Assembly: GCA_934539585.1 (NCBI GenBank)
Contig: CAKTCT010000007.1
Span: forward strand, 1-64,000
DNA length: 64,000 nucleotides
Direction of reading: 5' to 3'
Source of the DNA: an uncultured Oscillospiraceae bacterium
Lineage (GTDB): Bacteria > Bacillota > Clostridia > Oscillospirales > Ruminococcaceae
Part shown: piece after piece, positions 49,945-58,247 of the stretch
How positions within the stretch are numbered: position 1 is the first letter of the stretch
How the letters are laid out: every line of letters starts with the position of its first letter
Made by a program: the position numbers and the translations under genes
The notes under the pieces: model-generated
Database searches by the model: none
What the model was told of the DNA's origin: nothing
Seen by the model: the letters and a program-made list of their open reading frames with translations, nothing else

Positions 49945-50637
49945 ATGGAACGGATGGAGCCCCTTTCGCAACCCGCCCGGGAGCCCGAGGCCCCCAAGGA
50001 GATCACCCAGGAGGAGGCCCGGCAGCTGCTGCATCGGGCCAGGCCCGGGCCGCCCCGCCGGAGCAGCGTCCTGACCACGGTGCTGGCGGCGCTGTTCCTG
50101 GCCGGAGTGGCCTACGGCGCGGCCCTGGTGCGCTATCTGGACGCGGACACGGTGGCGGCCATGGATTCCATCACCCGGGGGTTTCTCCTTGGGCGGGCCG
50201 GGGAGGGCTTCTGGGGCATCTGCCTGCGGGCCCTGGGCTCCGGGGCGGTGCTGCTGGCGGGGGTCTTTCTCTGCGGGTTCAGCGCGGTGGGACAGCCCTT
50301 CGCGGTGTTTTTCCTGCTGTTCCGGGGCGTGGGCCTGGGGATATCCATGGGGTATTTTTACAGCCAGATGGGCGGGAGGGGCATCCTCCTGGCCATGGGG
50401 ATGCTGCTGCCCAGCGGGGCCCTGGCCGGATACGCGCTGCTGCTGGCCTGCCGGGAGGCGCTGAAGCTCTCCGGCTTGTTTTTCCGCGCCATGACGGCGG
50501 GAACGGTGATGAGCGTCCGGACTTTTCGGGTCTACGGCGTGAAATTCCTGATCCTGCTGGGGATGGAGCTGGGGTCGGCGCTGCTGGACGGCGTCTGCGC
50601 CAAGGTCTTTGCCCCCTTGGCAGCCCAGGTCAGTTAA
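49945..50637 (+). CDS. spoIIM: Stage II sporulation protein M-like membrane protein
   Basis: 230 residues. A charged N terminus, then about five membrane helices. The central AVGQPFAVFFLLFRGVGLGI region and LPSGALAGYALLLACREALK resemble SpoIIM, part of the SpoIIDMP engulfment complex that remodels peptidoglycan. Its Pro-rich cytosolic head (about 1-45) is longer than in Bacillus. AAGGAAGGATCAAA fixes ATG 49945. Assignment is from the hydrophobic pattern and moderate. Confidence 0.65.
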   Translation: MERMEPLSQPAREPEAPKEITQEEARQLLHRARPGPPRRSSVLTTVLAALFLAGVAYGAALVRYLDADTVAAMDSITRGFLLGRAGEGFWGICLRALGSGAVLLAGVFLCGFSAVGQPFAVFFLLFRGVGLGISMGYFYSQMGGRGILLAMGMLLPSGALAGYALLLACREALKLSGLFFRAMTAGTVMSVRTFRVYGVKFLILLGMELGSALLDGVCAKVFAPLAAQVS

Positions 50638-50670
50638 TAATTCGTTTAAAAAGTTGCTATGGACTGTCTA

Positions 50671-50699
50671 TTGACAAAATGCACATTTTCTTTCATAAT
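50671..50699 (+). promoter_or_regulatory. Promoter of the YesL-like gene
   Basis: TTGACA (50671-50676), 17-bp spacer, CATAAT (50694-50699). CTTTC (50690-50694) and GAAAG form a dyad across the -10, so a repressor site is possible. Confidence 0.7.
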
Positions 50700-50761
50700 A
50701 AAGAAAGTGTTTAGGAGCGGCCGGGATTCTGGCCGTCCAAGAAGAAACGGAGAAGAGAAAC

Positions 50762-51616
50762 ATGGCTTTTTTCGGATTGTTCAATTACAGCAAACCCGGT
50801 CCCGGCGTGGACAAAAACGGCCCCAAAAAGAAACGCTTTTTCCTGTTTTTTGAGCTGTACTTCCGGAAGTTCTGGAAGATGATCCAGCTGAACCTGCTGT
50901 TTCTGGTCTGCTGCATCCCCATTGTGACCATCGGCCCCGCCATTGCCGGCATGACCTACGTCCTCCGGAACTTTGCCACGGAGAAGCCCACCTTCCTGGT
51001 CTCCGATTTCTTCGACGCCTTCAAGAGCAACTGGAAACAGGGCTTTGGGCTGTCGGTGATTTTTGCAGCCATCTCGGCCATCGCCGGCGTGTCCTTCTTC
51101 TGGTACTTTGCCAACTCCGCCCGGTCCTGGCTGATGTTGATCCCTCTGGGACTGTGCATCCTTTTCTGTCTGGTGCTGCTGTTCATGCAGTTTTACGTCT
51201 ACCTCATGGCGGTGACGGTGGAGCTGAAGCTGAAGTACATCATCAAAAACTCCTTCATCTTCGCCTTCCTGGGGGCCAAGACCAACCTAATCACGGCCTT
51301 TTTCGTCCTGCTGATCGCGGTGCCCTGCGCGCTGTTTTTCCCCATTACGATTCCGGTGATCGTGCTGCTGGCCTTCTCCACCATCGGGTTTATCGCGGTG
51401 TTCAACTCCTACCCCTACATCATCAAGTACATTGTGGAGCCCCACGAGCAGCAGCTTCGTGAGGAGCGCGGCGAGGACGATGACGACGAGGAGGAAGACG
51501 AGGACGACGAGCCCATCTTCACCGACATCGGCACCCAGGAGGTCCCCATGCAGCCCACCGGCAAGAGCTCCGGAAAGGGCGCCGGCGGCCAGAGCAAGTC
51601 CAAGGTCCTCAAGTAA
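50762..51616 (+). CDS. YesL family (DUF624) membrane protein
   Basis: 284 residues. A basic N terminus, then DUF624 features: KFWKMIQLNLLFLVCCIPIV, IAGMTYVLRNFATEKPTF, DFFDAFKSNWKQG, about five membrane helices. The C-terminal tail is unusual: an acidic block with 15 Asp/Glu (about 238-255) followed by a Ser/Gly/Lys-rich end. YesL proteins are often beside carbohydrate uptake genes, but none is here. Function unknown. Confidence 0.82.
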   Translation: MAFFGLFNYSKPGPGVDKNGPKKKRFFLFFELYFRKFWKMIQLNLLFLVCCIPIVTIGPAIAGMTYVLRNFATEKPTFLVSDFFDAFKSNWKQGFGLSVIFAAISAIAGVSFFWYFANSARSWLMLIPLGLCILFCLVLLFMQFYVYLMAVTVELKLKYIIKNSFIFAFLGAKTNLITAFFVLLIAVPCALFFPITIPVIVLLAFSTIGFIAVFNSYPYIIKYIVEPHEQQLREERGEDDDDEEEDEDDEPIFTDIGTQEVPMQPTGKSSGKGAGGQSKSKVLK

Positions 51617-51703
51617 CCCTTGCGTGAAAGAATTCGAATTTTTGGATAAAGACGTCCGGGAGAGCTGCCAATCTCCCGGACGCCGCTTTTTGGAGGGAAA
51701 AAT

Positions 51704-51958
51704 ATGAACCATCCGCTGTTGGAAAATTTAGCCGCCCTCCACACCACGGAGCTGGGTGCGGAGCGGATCCGTCGGAACCTCTCCCTGGGGGCCATGGACC
51801 CGATGGTCTGGTGCTGGGAGCAGATTGCCGCCCACAGTGACGGAATCGTCCGGAGGGGGAAGAATTGGTACGTTTACGGGGACGGCTGGGTCCTGACGGT
51901 GAACGCGGGGAGTTATACGGTGATTACGGGACATAAAATCGGGAGCACCCGGGTATGA
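51704..51958 (+). CDS. DUF3781 protein
   Basis: 84 residues. LHTTELGAERIRRNL (11-25), RGKNWYVYGDGWVLTVNAGS then YTVITGHKIG match the DUF3781 pattern as I recall it. Function unknown. GGAGGGAAAAAT precedes ATG. The stop codon lies in the loop of its own terminator, so the last residues (GSTRV) are encoded by the stem. Its 3' end has been copied twice downstream. Confidence 0.75.
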   Translation: MNHPLLENLAALHTTELGAERIRRNLSLGAMDPMVWCWEQIAAHSDGIVRRGKNWYVYGDGWVLTVNAGSYTVITGHKIGSTRV

Positions 51959-51983
51959 GAAAGGTCATGCCCGGGTGCTTTTT
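51944..51983. terminator. Terminator of the DUF3781 gene (copy 1)
   Basis: AGCACCCGGG (51944-51953) with CCCGGGTGCT (51970-51979), then TTTT. Confidence 0.9.
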
Positions 51984-52263
51984 GGGGTGGAATAGGGTCG
52001 GCTGTTTGGTAGGGGCGGCGGGTTTCAATGGCGGGGTTGGGTATGGGGAAAAGTTCCACGGGAGGTTGGCGGGAAAAGGGTCCGTGGAGAAGTTTTCCGA
52101 AATGTTGGCAAAAAGGTCCTGGGGGTTCCTGAAGGTCGCTGACTGGCGGGAGAAAATGGTTTGTTCCCGGCGGCGGATTATTTGGAATGGGAGGAATGGT
52201 ACGCGGCTGGGTCCTGACGTGAAGGCGGGGAGTTGTACGGTGGTTACGGGCCATAAAATCGGG

Positions 52264-52302
52264 AGCACCCGGGTATGAGAAAGGTCATGCCCGGGTACTT
52301 TT
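52264..52302. terminator. Terminator copy 2, one mismatch
   Basis: AGCACCCGGG (52264-52273) with CCCGGGTACT (52290-52299), one G to A change in the stem, then TTTT. No gene reads into it. Confidence 0.7.
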
Positions 52303-52564
52303 GGGGTTAGAATGGGGTTGGCTGTTTGGTAGGGGCGGCGGGTTTTAGTAGAGAAGCTCCACAGGAGGTTGGCAGGAAAAGGGGCCGTGGGGAAGATTTC
52401 CGGGATGTTGCAAAAAAGTCCTAGTTGGGGTTCTGGGTGCCGCTGGATGGCGGGGAAAAATGATTGCTCCAGCGGCAAATGATCTGGAACGGAGAGTGGT
52501 ACGTAATTGTGTCCTGACGGTGAACGCGGGGAGTTATACGGTGATTACGGGACATAAAATCGGG

Positions 52565-52603
52565 AGCACCCGGGTATGAGAAAGGTCATGCCCGGGTGCT
52601 TTT
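52565..52603. terminator. Terminator copy 3, next to the helicase gene
   Basis: AGCACCCGGG (52565-52574) with CCCGGGTGCT (52591-52600), just past the helicase stop on the minus strand. An AAAA run on the far side supplies U residues for minus-strand termination. Confidence 0.75.
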
Positions 52604-52607
52604 GGGG

Positions 52608-55600
52608 TCAGAACAGGGTCAGCTGCTTGGCGGGGGCGGCGGGTTTTAAGGGGCGGGCGTGGCTGCGGCGGAGAAGGTCGCCGGGGATGTCGGCCAGGAA
52701 GGGGGAGGGGGTCCCGGGGACGGTGAGGATCAGTTCCTCCTGGCCGCGGGTCAGCCCTACATAGAAAAGCCGCCGTTCTTCCTCCGGGTCGGCGGTCCGG
52801 CCGGGGAGGTTCAGGGGCAGCACCGACCTGGCGCAGCCGCAGAGAAACACCACGGGAAACTCCAGGCCCTTGGCCCCGTGGAGGGTGGACAGGGTCACGG
52901 CGTCGGGGTGGTAGCGCTTGCCGCCGCTGCGGGTCACGTCGCCCTCCTCCCCCAGGTCCAGGGTCCGGAGGAGGGAGGGGAGGTCCCCATGGAGGACGGC
53001 GGTGTTCAGGAGCTTTTCCATGGGGAGGGAACCGGCGAGGCCCAGCTCTGTCACCCAGCTTTCCAGGAGCTTCCGGGGCTTTTCCCGGAGGCGGGGGCGG
53101 TAGGCGGCGGCCAGCGCCTGCCAGCGGAGCAAGGCGGCGGTTTTGGCCAGGGAGTCCGGCAGAGGGGCGGTCCGCTGGTCCGGGGGAAGGGCGGAAAAGG
53201 CTCCGGCGGCGTCTTTGGGGCAGTGGAGGAGGGTCCGCAGGCAGGTCTGGAGGGAAATCCGGTCCTCCGGTCGGAGAAGGTTCCGGAAAAAGCCCAGGGT
53301 CCCCCGGACCGCGCCGTCGGAAAGGGCGGGGTCCCGGCCGGTGACGGTGTAGGGGATGCCTTCAATGGTCAGGCACTTTTCCAGGACCTCCGCCTGGCGG
53401 TGGGTGCGGTACAAAACGGCGATGTCGGAGAAGCCCCGGGGGGCGGAATCCCCGGCGGCGTGGGCGTCCAGCATGTCGATGCCGCCGACCATGCGGTTGA
53501 TCTCCTTGGCGATGAAAACGGCCTCGGCAAAGTCGTCGTCGGCAGTGACCAGCTGCACCGGCTGTCCCAGGGGACGCTGGGGGGTAAGCTGCCGGACCGG
53601 GCCGGGGTTCCGGTCAATGACCGGTAGGGCGCAGCGGAGAATCTCCGGGGCCGAGCGGTAGTTCCGCACAAGGCGCACCACCTGGAGGTCCGGCAGGTCG
53701 GCGGCCAGGCGGTCAAAGCACCGGGCATCGGAGCCCCGGAAGCCGTAGATGGACTGGTCCGGATCGCCGATGACGAAGAGGCTTTTTCCGCCCCGGCTCC
53801 AGGCCATGAGAAGGCGGTACTGGAGGTCGTTGACGTCCTGGAACTCGTCGGCCAGGAGGTAGGAAAACGCCTTTCCCGGGGCGGCGTCCCCCTGGATGCG
53901 GAGGGCCTCCAGGAGCAGGTCGTCAAAGTCCAGGAGGCCCAGGGCTTTCAGACGCTGGCAGTAGCGGGCGCCTTCTTCGGAGAGGGAGAACGGGGACGAT
54001 TCTGCATGGAGGGCTCCGGCGGATTGGGCGGGTTCGATGGGGGAGATGGTGTCCGGAGGGGTCAGGGGGTGGCAGGAGCAGGGCGGGGTGCTGGGGGTGA
54101 GAGTTTCGGGGGACGGGGTGTTTGCGGGGAGATGCCGGGAGGTGGGGGATTCGGCGGATTCTGGCAGAGATTCCCCGGCAAGGGGGCTGCTTTCGTTGGT
54201 TCGGAGGGTTAAGGGCGGGCAGGTGCGGGCGGCTTTTATCCCGGAAATCGGAGCGTTTTTGAAGCGGGAGACTTGTTGGAGGAGCTGGCGGGGGGTGAGC
54301 TTGGAGCCCGATTCCGCCAGGACTTCTCCGGCCAGGGCCAGGGCTTCGCTTTTGTCGGCCAGGGTCACGTCGCCCAGGAGTTTCAGGCAGATGGAGTGGA
54401 AGGTGCCGATGTGCATGGCGGCCACAGCGCGCTTGCTCAGAACCTTTTCCAGGCGCTGGCGCATTTCGGCGGCGGCTTTGTTGGTGAAGGTCACGGCAGT
54501 GATGGCCGAGGGGGACACGCCGCAGGTCTCCACCAGCCAGCGGATCCGGGCGGTGAGGGTCTTGGTCTTGCCGGTGCCGGGGCCGGCGATGACGGCGGTG
54601 GCAGGGCTTTCTGAGGTGGCGGCGGCCAGCTGCTCCGGGTTCAGGTCGGAGAGAGGGGAAGGCTCCGGGGCGGGGGCGGCCTTCTTTTCGGGAGCGGCGG
54701 CCCTGGCCGGAGGGGCCTTGACCGGCTTGCGGGGGGCCGGGACGCCGGTGAACAGGGTAGTCTGCCCGCTGAGGGACTGGACCTCCTCCGGGGTGAACAG
54801 AGTGATCTTTCCGTACTCGCCGTCGAAGCCCGGGGCCCGGAGGACTTTGCCCTCCCGGAGGCGGCGGATGCCTGCCGTGACCCAGGGACCGGCCACGGGG
54901 CGGATGTCCTCCAGGGGGAGGTCCCGGAGGATGCGGAATTCCGGGCCCAGGTCCCGGAGCATCTGGAGGTAGACCCCTTCGGTCCGGGCGCAGGCGGCGG
55001 AATAGCCGGTGGAGGCCCCGATGACCTCGGGGAGGGGGGCCAGGCTTTCAAAGGGCCTGGCTCCGGGGGCGTTTTCCGGGCGGTCCGCCAGCTGCTCCAC
55101 CCGGTGGAGAACGCCGGGGGTGAGCTTTTTCCCGCAGACCGGGCAGACGCCGCCCACGGCTTCGGCCTCCGCGGGGGAAAGGCAGACGCCGCAGTTCCGG
55201 TGGCCGTCAAAGTGGTACTTGCCCTCCTCGGGGAAGAATTCCACGGTGCCGCAGAGGCCCTTGCCGGTCCGGAGGGCGTCGGCCAGGGCGGCGTAGGAGG
55301 GGCGGATGTCCAGGAGGTTGGCCTCCCGGCCCAGCCTGGCAGGGGAGTGGGCGTCGGAGTTGGAGATCAGCTGGAAGCGGTCCAGGGCCGACAGCCGCCG
55401 AATCATGGCGGGGTCGGCGGAAAGGCCGGTCTCCAGGGCGGTGATATGGGGCGTCAGGTCCTCGAAGCACTCCTCGATGGTGTCAAAGCCGGAAAAGGCC
55501 CCGAACAGGGAAAAGTGGGGCGTCCAGATGTGGGCGGGGATGAAAATGCCGTCGGGGCAGGTTTCCAGGAGAATCTCCAGGAGGTCGCGGGAGTCTAAGC

Positions 55601-56009
55601 CCAGGATGGGGCGGCCGTCGGAGTGGAGGTTGCCGATGGCTTCCAGGCGGAGGGAAAGGGCCTCCGCGGCTTCCAGGCCGGGGAGGATCAGGAGATTGTG
55701 GACCTTCCGGACCCGGCCGTTTTTCTTATAAATGGAGCTAATCTCCCCGGTGACGGCGAAATAGGGGCCGCCCTCCTCGCCGTCGGGGCCGTCGGCCAGG
55801 CGGAGCTCCGGGCGGAGGCGGTAGAGGCCGTTTCCGGCGGGGACCAGCTTTTCCTGGAGCTCCTGGCGCCAGGCGGGGTGGGTGAAGTCTCCGGTGCCCA
55901 GGATGGCAATGCCTTTGCGGCGGGCCCAGAGGTCCAGGGCTTCGGGGGTGCAGTCTCGGCTGGTGGCCCGGGAGTAGCGGGAGTGGATGTGCAGGTCGGC
56001 GAGAAGCAT
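52608..56009 (-). CDS. EndoQ-like PHP nuclease fused to UvrD/Rep helicase
   Basis: 1133 residues. Residues 1 to about 400: PHP nuclease of the EndoQ/TIGR00375 type (ADLHIHSRYSRATS with His7 and His9; GTGDFTHP; ISNSDAHSP) plus a CxxC...CPVCG zinc ribbon (about 271-293); EndoQ cuts at deaminated bases. Residues about 455-1133: UvrD/Rep SF1A helicase: Walker A AGPGTGKTKT near 474, DEFQD near 717, GDPDQSIYGFRG, LVRNYRS near 786, STLHGAKGLEF near 1036, YVGLTRGQEEL. A Pro/Ser/Thr-rich insert (about 591-680) interrupts the helicase. The C terminus AKQLTLF, and QTTLF in the linker, look like beta-clamp-binding motifs. GAAAGGGG sets the start. Confidence 0.9.
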   Translation of the reverse strand: MLLADLHIHSRYSRATSRDCTPEALDLWARRKGIAILGTGDFTHPAWRQELQEKLVPAGNGLYRLRPELRLADGPDGEEGGPYFAVTGEISSIYKKNGRVRKVHNLLILPGLEAAEALSLRLEAIGNLHSDGRPILGLDSRDLLEILLETCPDGIFIPAHIWTPHFSLFGAFSGFDTIEECFEDLTPHITALETGLSADPAMIRRLSALDRFQLISNSDAHSPARLGREANLLDIRPSYAALADALRTGKGLCGTVEFFPEEGKYHFDGHRNCGVCLSPAEAEAVGGVCPVCGKKLTPGVLHRVEQLADRPENAPGARPFESLAPLPEVIGASTGYSAACARTEGVYLQMLRDLGPEFRILRDLPLEDIRPVAGPWVTAGIRRLREGKVLRAPGFDGEYGKITLFTPEEVQSLSGQTTLFTGVPAPRKPVKAPPARAAAPEKKAAPAPEPSPLSDLNPEQLAAATSESPATAVIAGPGTGKTKTLTARIRWLVETCGVSPSAITAVTFTNKAAAEMRQRLEKVLSKRAVAAMHIGTFHSICLKLLGDVTLADKSEALALAGEVLAESGSKLTPRQLLQQVSRFKNAPISGIKAARTCPPLTLRTNESSPLAGESLPESAESPTSRHLPANTPSPETLTPSTPPCSCHPLTPPDTISPIEPAQSAGALHAESSPFSLSEEGARYCQRLKALGLLDFDDLLLEALRIQGDAAPGKAFSYLLADEFQDVNDLQYRLLMAWSRGGKSLFVIGDPDQSIYGFRGSDARCFDRLAADLPDLQVVRLVRNYRSAPEILRCALPVIDRNPGPVRQLTPQRPLGQPVQLVTADDDFAEAVFIAKEINRMVGGIDMLDAHAAGDSAPRGFSDIAVLYRTHRQAEVLEKCLTIEGIPYTVTGRDPALSDGAVRGTLGFFRNLLRPEDRISLQTCLRTLLHCPKDAAGAFSALPPDQRTAPLPDSLAKTAALLRWQALAAAYRPRLREKPRKLLESWVTELGLAGSLPMEKLLNTAVLHGDLPSLLRTLDLGEEGDVTRSGGKRYHPDAVTLSTLHGAKGLEFPVVFLCGCARSVLPLNLPGRTADPEEERRLFYVGLTRGQEELILTVPGTPSPFLADIPGDLLRRSHARPLKPAAPAKQLTLF

Positions 56010-56040
56010 GGCGCGGCCCCTTTCGTGGGAGTTTTCTTTT

Positions 56041-56069
56041 ATCATACCGCGTTTTCGGGGGAATTGCAA
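56041..56069 (-). promoter_or_regulatory. Promoter of the EndoQ-UvrD gene
   Basis: On the minus strand TTGCAA (56069-56064), 17 bp, TATGAT (56046-56041), about 30 bp before the start codon. Confidence 0.75.
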
Positions 56070-56135
56070 GAAGTAAAAAGTATATGAAGTTCGTGAATAA
56101 ATTGTAAACAAAACACGCCGCTCCCTGGGGATTTG

Positions 56136-56144
56136 TGGTAAAAT
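56136..56144 (+). promoter_or_regulatory. Extended -10 promoter of the yicC operon
   Basis: TGGTAAAAT, an extended -10 (TGn plus TAAAAT), about 60 bp before the yicC start. No good -35 at 17 bp. Confidence 0.5.
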
Positions 56145-56205
56145 AGAAACGGTGAAGAATCACCGAAAACGAATCACACACTTTCTGTATAAAGGAATGA
56201 ATGGT

Positions 56206-57084
56206 ATGTTGAGAAGCATGACCGGATACGGAAGGGGGCAGGCGACCGGCGGCGGGTTCGACATTACGGTGGACATCAAGGCGGTGAACCACCGGTATTT
56301 CGAATTTGCGGCGCGATTGCCCAAGGTGTTCCCCTTTCTGGAAGAACGGCTGAAAGCCCTGGTCCAGTCCGCGGTGAACCGGGGAAAGGTGGAGGTGACG
56401 GTGACGGCCGCCTCCGTAAACGGCAGCGACACCGAGATCGTGGTCAACGAGGCCGCCGCCCAGGCCTATGTGGACGCCCTCCGGAAGATCCGGGTGAAGC
56501 TGGACTTGCAGGACGATCTGAAGCTCTCCCATCTGCTGCGGCTCCCTGACGTTTTCACGGCGAAGCGGGCGGAGCTGGACGAGGACGCGGTCTGGACGGC
56601 GGTGTCCGGGGCGGCCCGGGCGGCGCTGGAATCCTTCCAGCACATGCGGGAGGCCGAGGGCGCCCGGCTCAAGGCCGATCTGGAGGCAAAGCTCCGGCAG
56701 GTGGAGGGGCTTCTGGCCCAGGTGGAGGAAAAAGCGCCCACCCTGCGGACGGATTACTACAACCGGCTCTACCAGCGGCTTTCCGAGGTGCTGGCGGACA
56801 AGAACATCGACGAATCCCGGCTGATCACCGAGGCGGCCATCTTCGCCGACCGGGTGGCCGTGGACGAGGAAACCGTCCGGCTCCGGAGCCATCTCCATCA
56901 GTTCAGGGGCTTTCTGGACGCCGGGGGGCCTGTGGGGAAAAAGCTGGATTTCCTGGTCCAGGAGATGAACCGGGAGACCAATACCATCGGCTCCAAGGCC
57001 CAGAACCTGGAAATCGCCCGGGTCGTGGTGGAAATGAAAGCGGAAATCGAAAAAATTCGGGAACAGATCCAGAATATCGAGTGA
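56206..57084 (+). CDS. yicC: YicC-family endoribonuclease
   Basis: 292 residues. LRSMTGYGRG at the start and the C-terminal DUF1732 part (about 205-292: VDEETVRLRSHLHQF, GKKLDFLVQEMNRETNTIGS) are diagnostic. Family members are RNases acting on small or structured RNAs. AAAGGA is 9 nt before ATG 56206; two earlier in-frame ATGs are less well spaced. Heads a conserved Firmicutes cluster. Confidence 0.93.
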   Translation: MLRSMTGYGRGQATGGGFDITVDIKAVNHRYFEFAARLPKVFPFLEERLKALVQSAVNRGKVEVTVTAASVNGSDTEIVVNEAAAQAYVDALRKIRVKLDLQDDLKLSHLLRLPDVFTAKRAELDEDAVWTAVSGAARAALESFQHMREAEGARLKADLEAKLRQVEGLLAQVEEKAPTLRTDYYNRLYQRLSEVLADKNIDESRLITEAAIFADRVAVDEETVRLRSHLHQFRGFLDAGGPVGKKLDFLVQEMNRETNTIGSKAQNLEIARVVVEMKAEIEKIREQIQNIE

Positions 57085-57093
57085 GGTGGAGGT

Positions 57094-57363
57094 ATGAAGC
57101 TCATTAACATCGGCTTTGGCAACATGGTGTCCGCCAACCGGATCATCACCATCGTCAGCCCGGAATCCGCTCCCATCAAGCGGATCATCCAGGACGCCCG
57201 GGACAACGGGGCCCTGATCGACGCCACCTACGGGCGGCGGACCCGGGCGGTCATCGTCATGGACAGCGGGCACGTCATCCTCTCGGCCATCCAGCCGGAG
57301 ACCGTGGCCAACCGCTTCGGCCAGCCGGAGGACCTGGAAGATGAGGAGGACGAGGATGAGTAA
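57094..57363 (+). CDS. remA: Extracellular matrix regulator RemA
   Basis: 89 residues, DUF370. LINIGFGNMVSANRIITIVS (3-22), SAPIKRIIQDARDNGALIDA and ATYGRRTRAVIVMDSGH are near-invariant in RemA, a DNA-binding protein that activates biofilm and osmoprotection genes in Bacillus. An acidic tail (DLEDEEDEDE). Stop overlaps gmk by 8 nt. Confidence 0.95.
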   Translation: MKLINIGFGNMVSANRIITIVSPESAPIKRIIQDARDNGALIDATYGRRTRAVIVMDSGHVILSAIQPETVANRFGQPEDLEDEEDEDE

Positions 57364-57967
57364 GGGTACGCTGATCGTTTTTTCCGGCCCGTCAGGGTGC
57401 GGAAAAGGGACGGTTCTGAAGGAGTTTTTCGCGTCGGGGGGGCAGGCGTTCTGCTCAGTCTCTGCGACCACCCGGCAGCCCCGGGCGGGGGAGGAGGACG
57501 GGGTCCACTACTACTTCCTCACCCGGGAGAGCTTTGAGAAAAAGCTGGCCAACGACGAAATCCTGGAGCACACCACCTACTGCGGGAACTACTACGGCAC
57601 GCCCCGGGGGCCGGTCTATGAGCGGCTGGAACGGGGAGAGAACGTGATCCTGGAAATCGAGGTGGACGGCGCGGGGCAGATCCGGAAGAAGTGCCCCGAG
57701 GCGGTGCTGGTCTTTGTCATGCCGCCCAGTCTCTCCGAGCTCCGGAGCCGGCTGGAGGGCCGGCAGACCGAAGACGCCGCCACCATTGACCGCCGGATGG
57801 AAGCCGCCCGGCGGGAGATTCAAATGGCTTACCAGTACGATTATGTGATCGTCAACAACGTGGTGGAGGAAGCGGCGGAAGAGCTGAAAACCATCCTCCG
57901 CGCAGAATCGCTGAAAACTTCCAATCGGAAGAAATTTATAGACGAGGTGTTACGTTATGATGCATAG
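57356..57967 (+). CDS. gmk: Guanylate kinase
   Basis: 203 residues. Phosphorylates GMP/dGMP. P-loop VFSGPSGCGKGTVL (8-21), SVSATTRQPRAGEEDGVHYYF with GMP-binding residues, and LEIEVDGAGQIRKK. GAGGAGG in the remA tail is the ribosome site for ATG 57356. An RpoZ partner gene follows, overlapping by 11 nt. Confidence 0.96.
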   Translation: MSKGTLIVFSGPSGCGKGTVLKEFFASGGQAFCSVSATTRQPRAGEEDGVHYYFLTRESFEKKLANDEILEHTTYCGNYYGTPRGPVYERLERGENVILEIEVDGAGQIRKKCPEAVLVFVMPPSLSELRSRLEGRQTEDAATIDRRMEAARREIQMAYQYDYVIVNNVVEEAAEELKTILRAESLKTSNRKKFIDEVLRYDA

Positions 57968-58220
57968 ACCTTCTGTTCCGGAGCTGTTGAAACCTGGCCA
58001 GAGCTACTACTCCCTGGTGGTGGCCGTGGCAAAGCGCGCCCGGGAAATCGCCCAGGAAGCCGACGAAAACGGCACCATCCTTATTGAAAAGCCCGTCAAG
58101 CTGGCGGTGGACGACTTCGCCAAGGGCCGCTATAAGCTGGTGGAAAGCGAGGATATCGGCGTGATCCATGACCGCCGGCTGATGTACGTGCCCTCCACCA
58201 GTCTGGAGGACGAGGAGTAA
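57957..58220 (+). CDS. rpoZ: RNA polymerase omega subunit
   Basis: 87 residues. SYYSLVVAVAKRAREIAQEA (16-35) matches the omega core that clamps the beta' tail, followed by KPVKLAVDDFAKG. GAGGTG precedes ATG by 7 nt. Usual position after gmk; in Bacillus coaBC follows but here priA comes next. Confidence 0.93.
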   Translation: MMHRPSVPELLKPGQSYYSLVVAVAKRAREIAQEADENGTILIEKPVKLAVDDFAKGRYKLVESEDIGVIHDRRLMYVPSTSLEDEE

Positions 58221-58247
58221 GCTCCCTTTGCGGAAGGAGGGGTCGCC

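Larger units (their letters stand above)
51890..52655. repeat. Three tandem copies of a convergent gene-end junction
   Basis: Units begin near 51890, 52211 and 52511 (periods about 321 and 300 bp). Each holds the 3' end of the DUF3781 gene, the shared terminator, then the 3' end of the helicase gene. In units 1 and 2 the helicase tail still reads in minus frame as KPAAPTKQPTLF and a more decayed form; the real gene ends KPAAPAKQLTLF in unit 3. The real DUF3781 end is in unit 1. Drift between copies is marked except at the terminators. Confidence 0.9.

Noticed and set aside
51924..52478. 184-codon minus-strand gene between DUF3781 and the helicase
   Set aside because: Its pieces are copies of the helicase tail, the terminator and the antisense of the DUF3781 end; no start signal.
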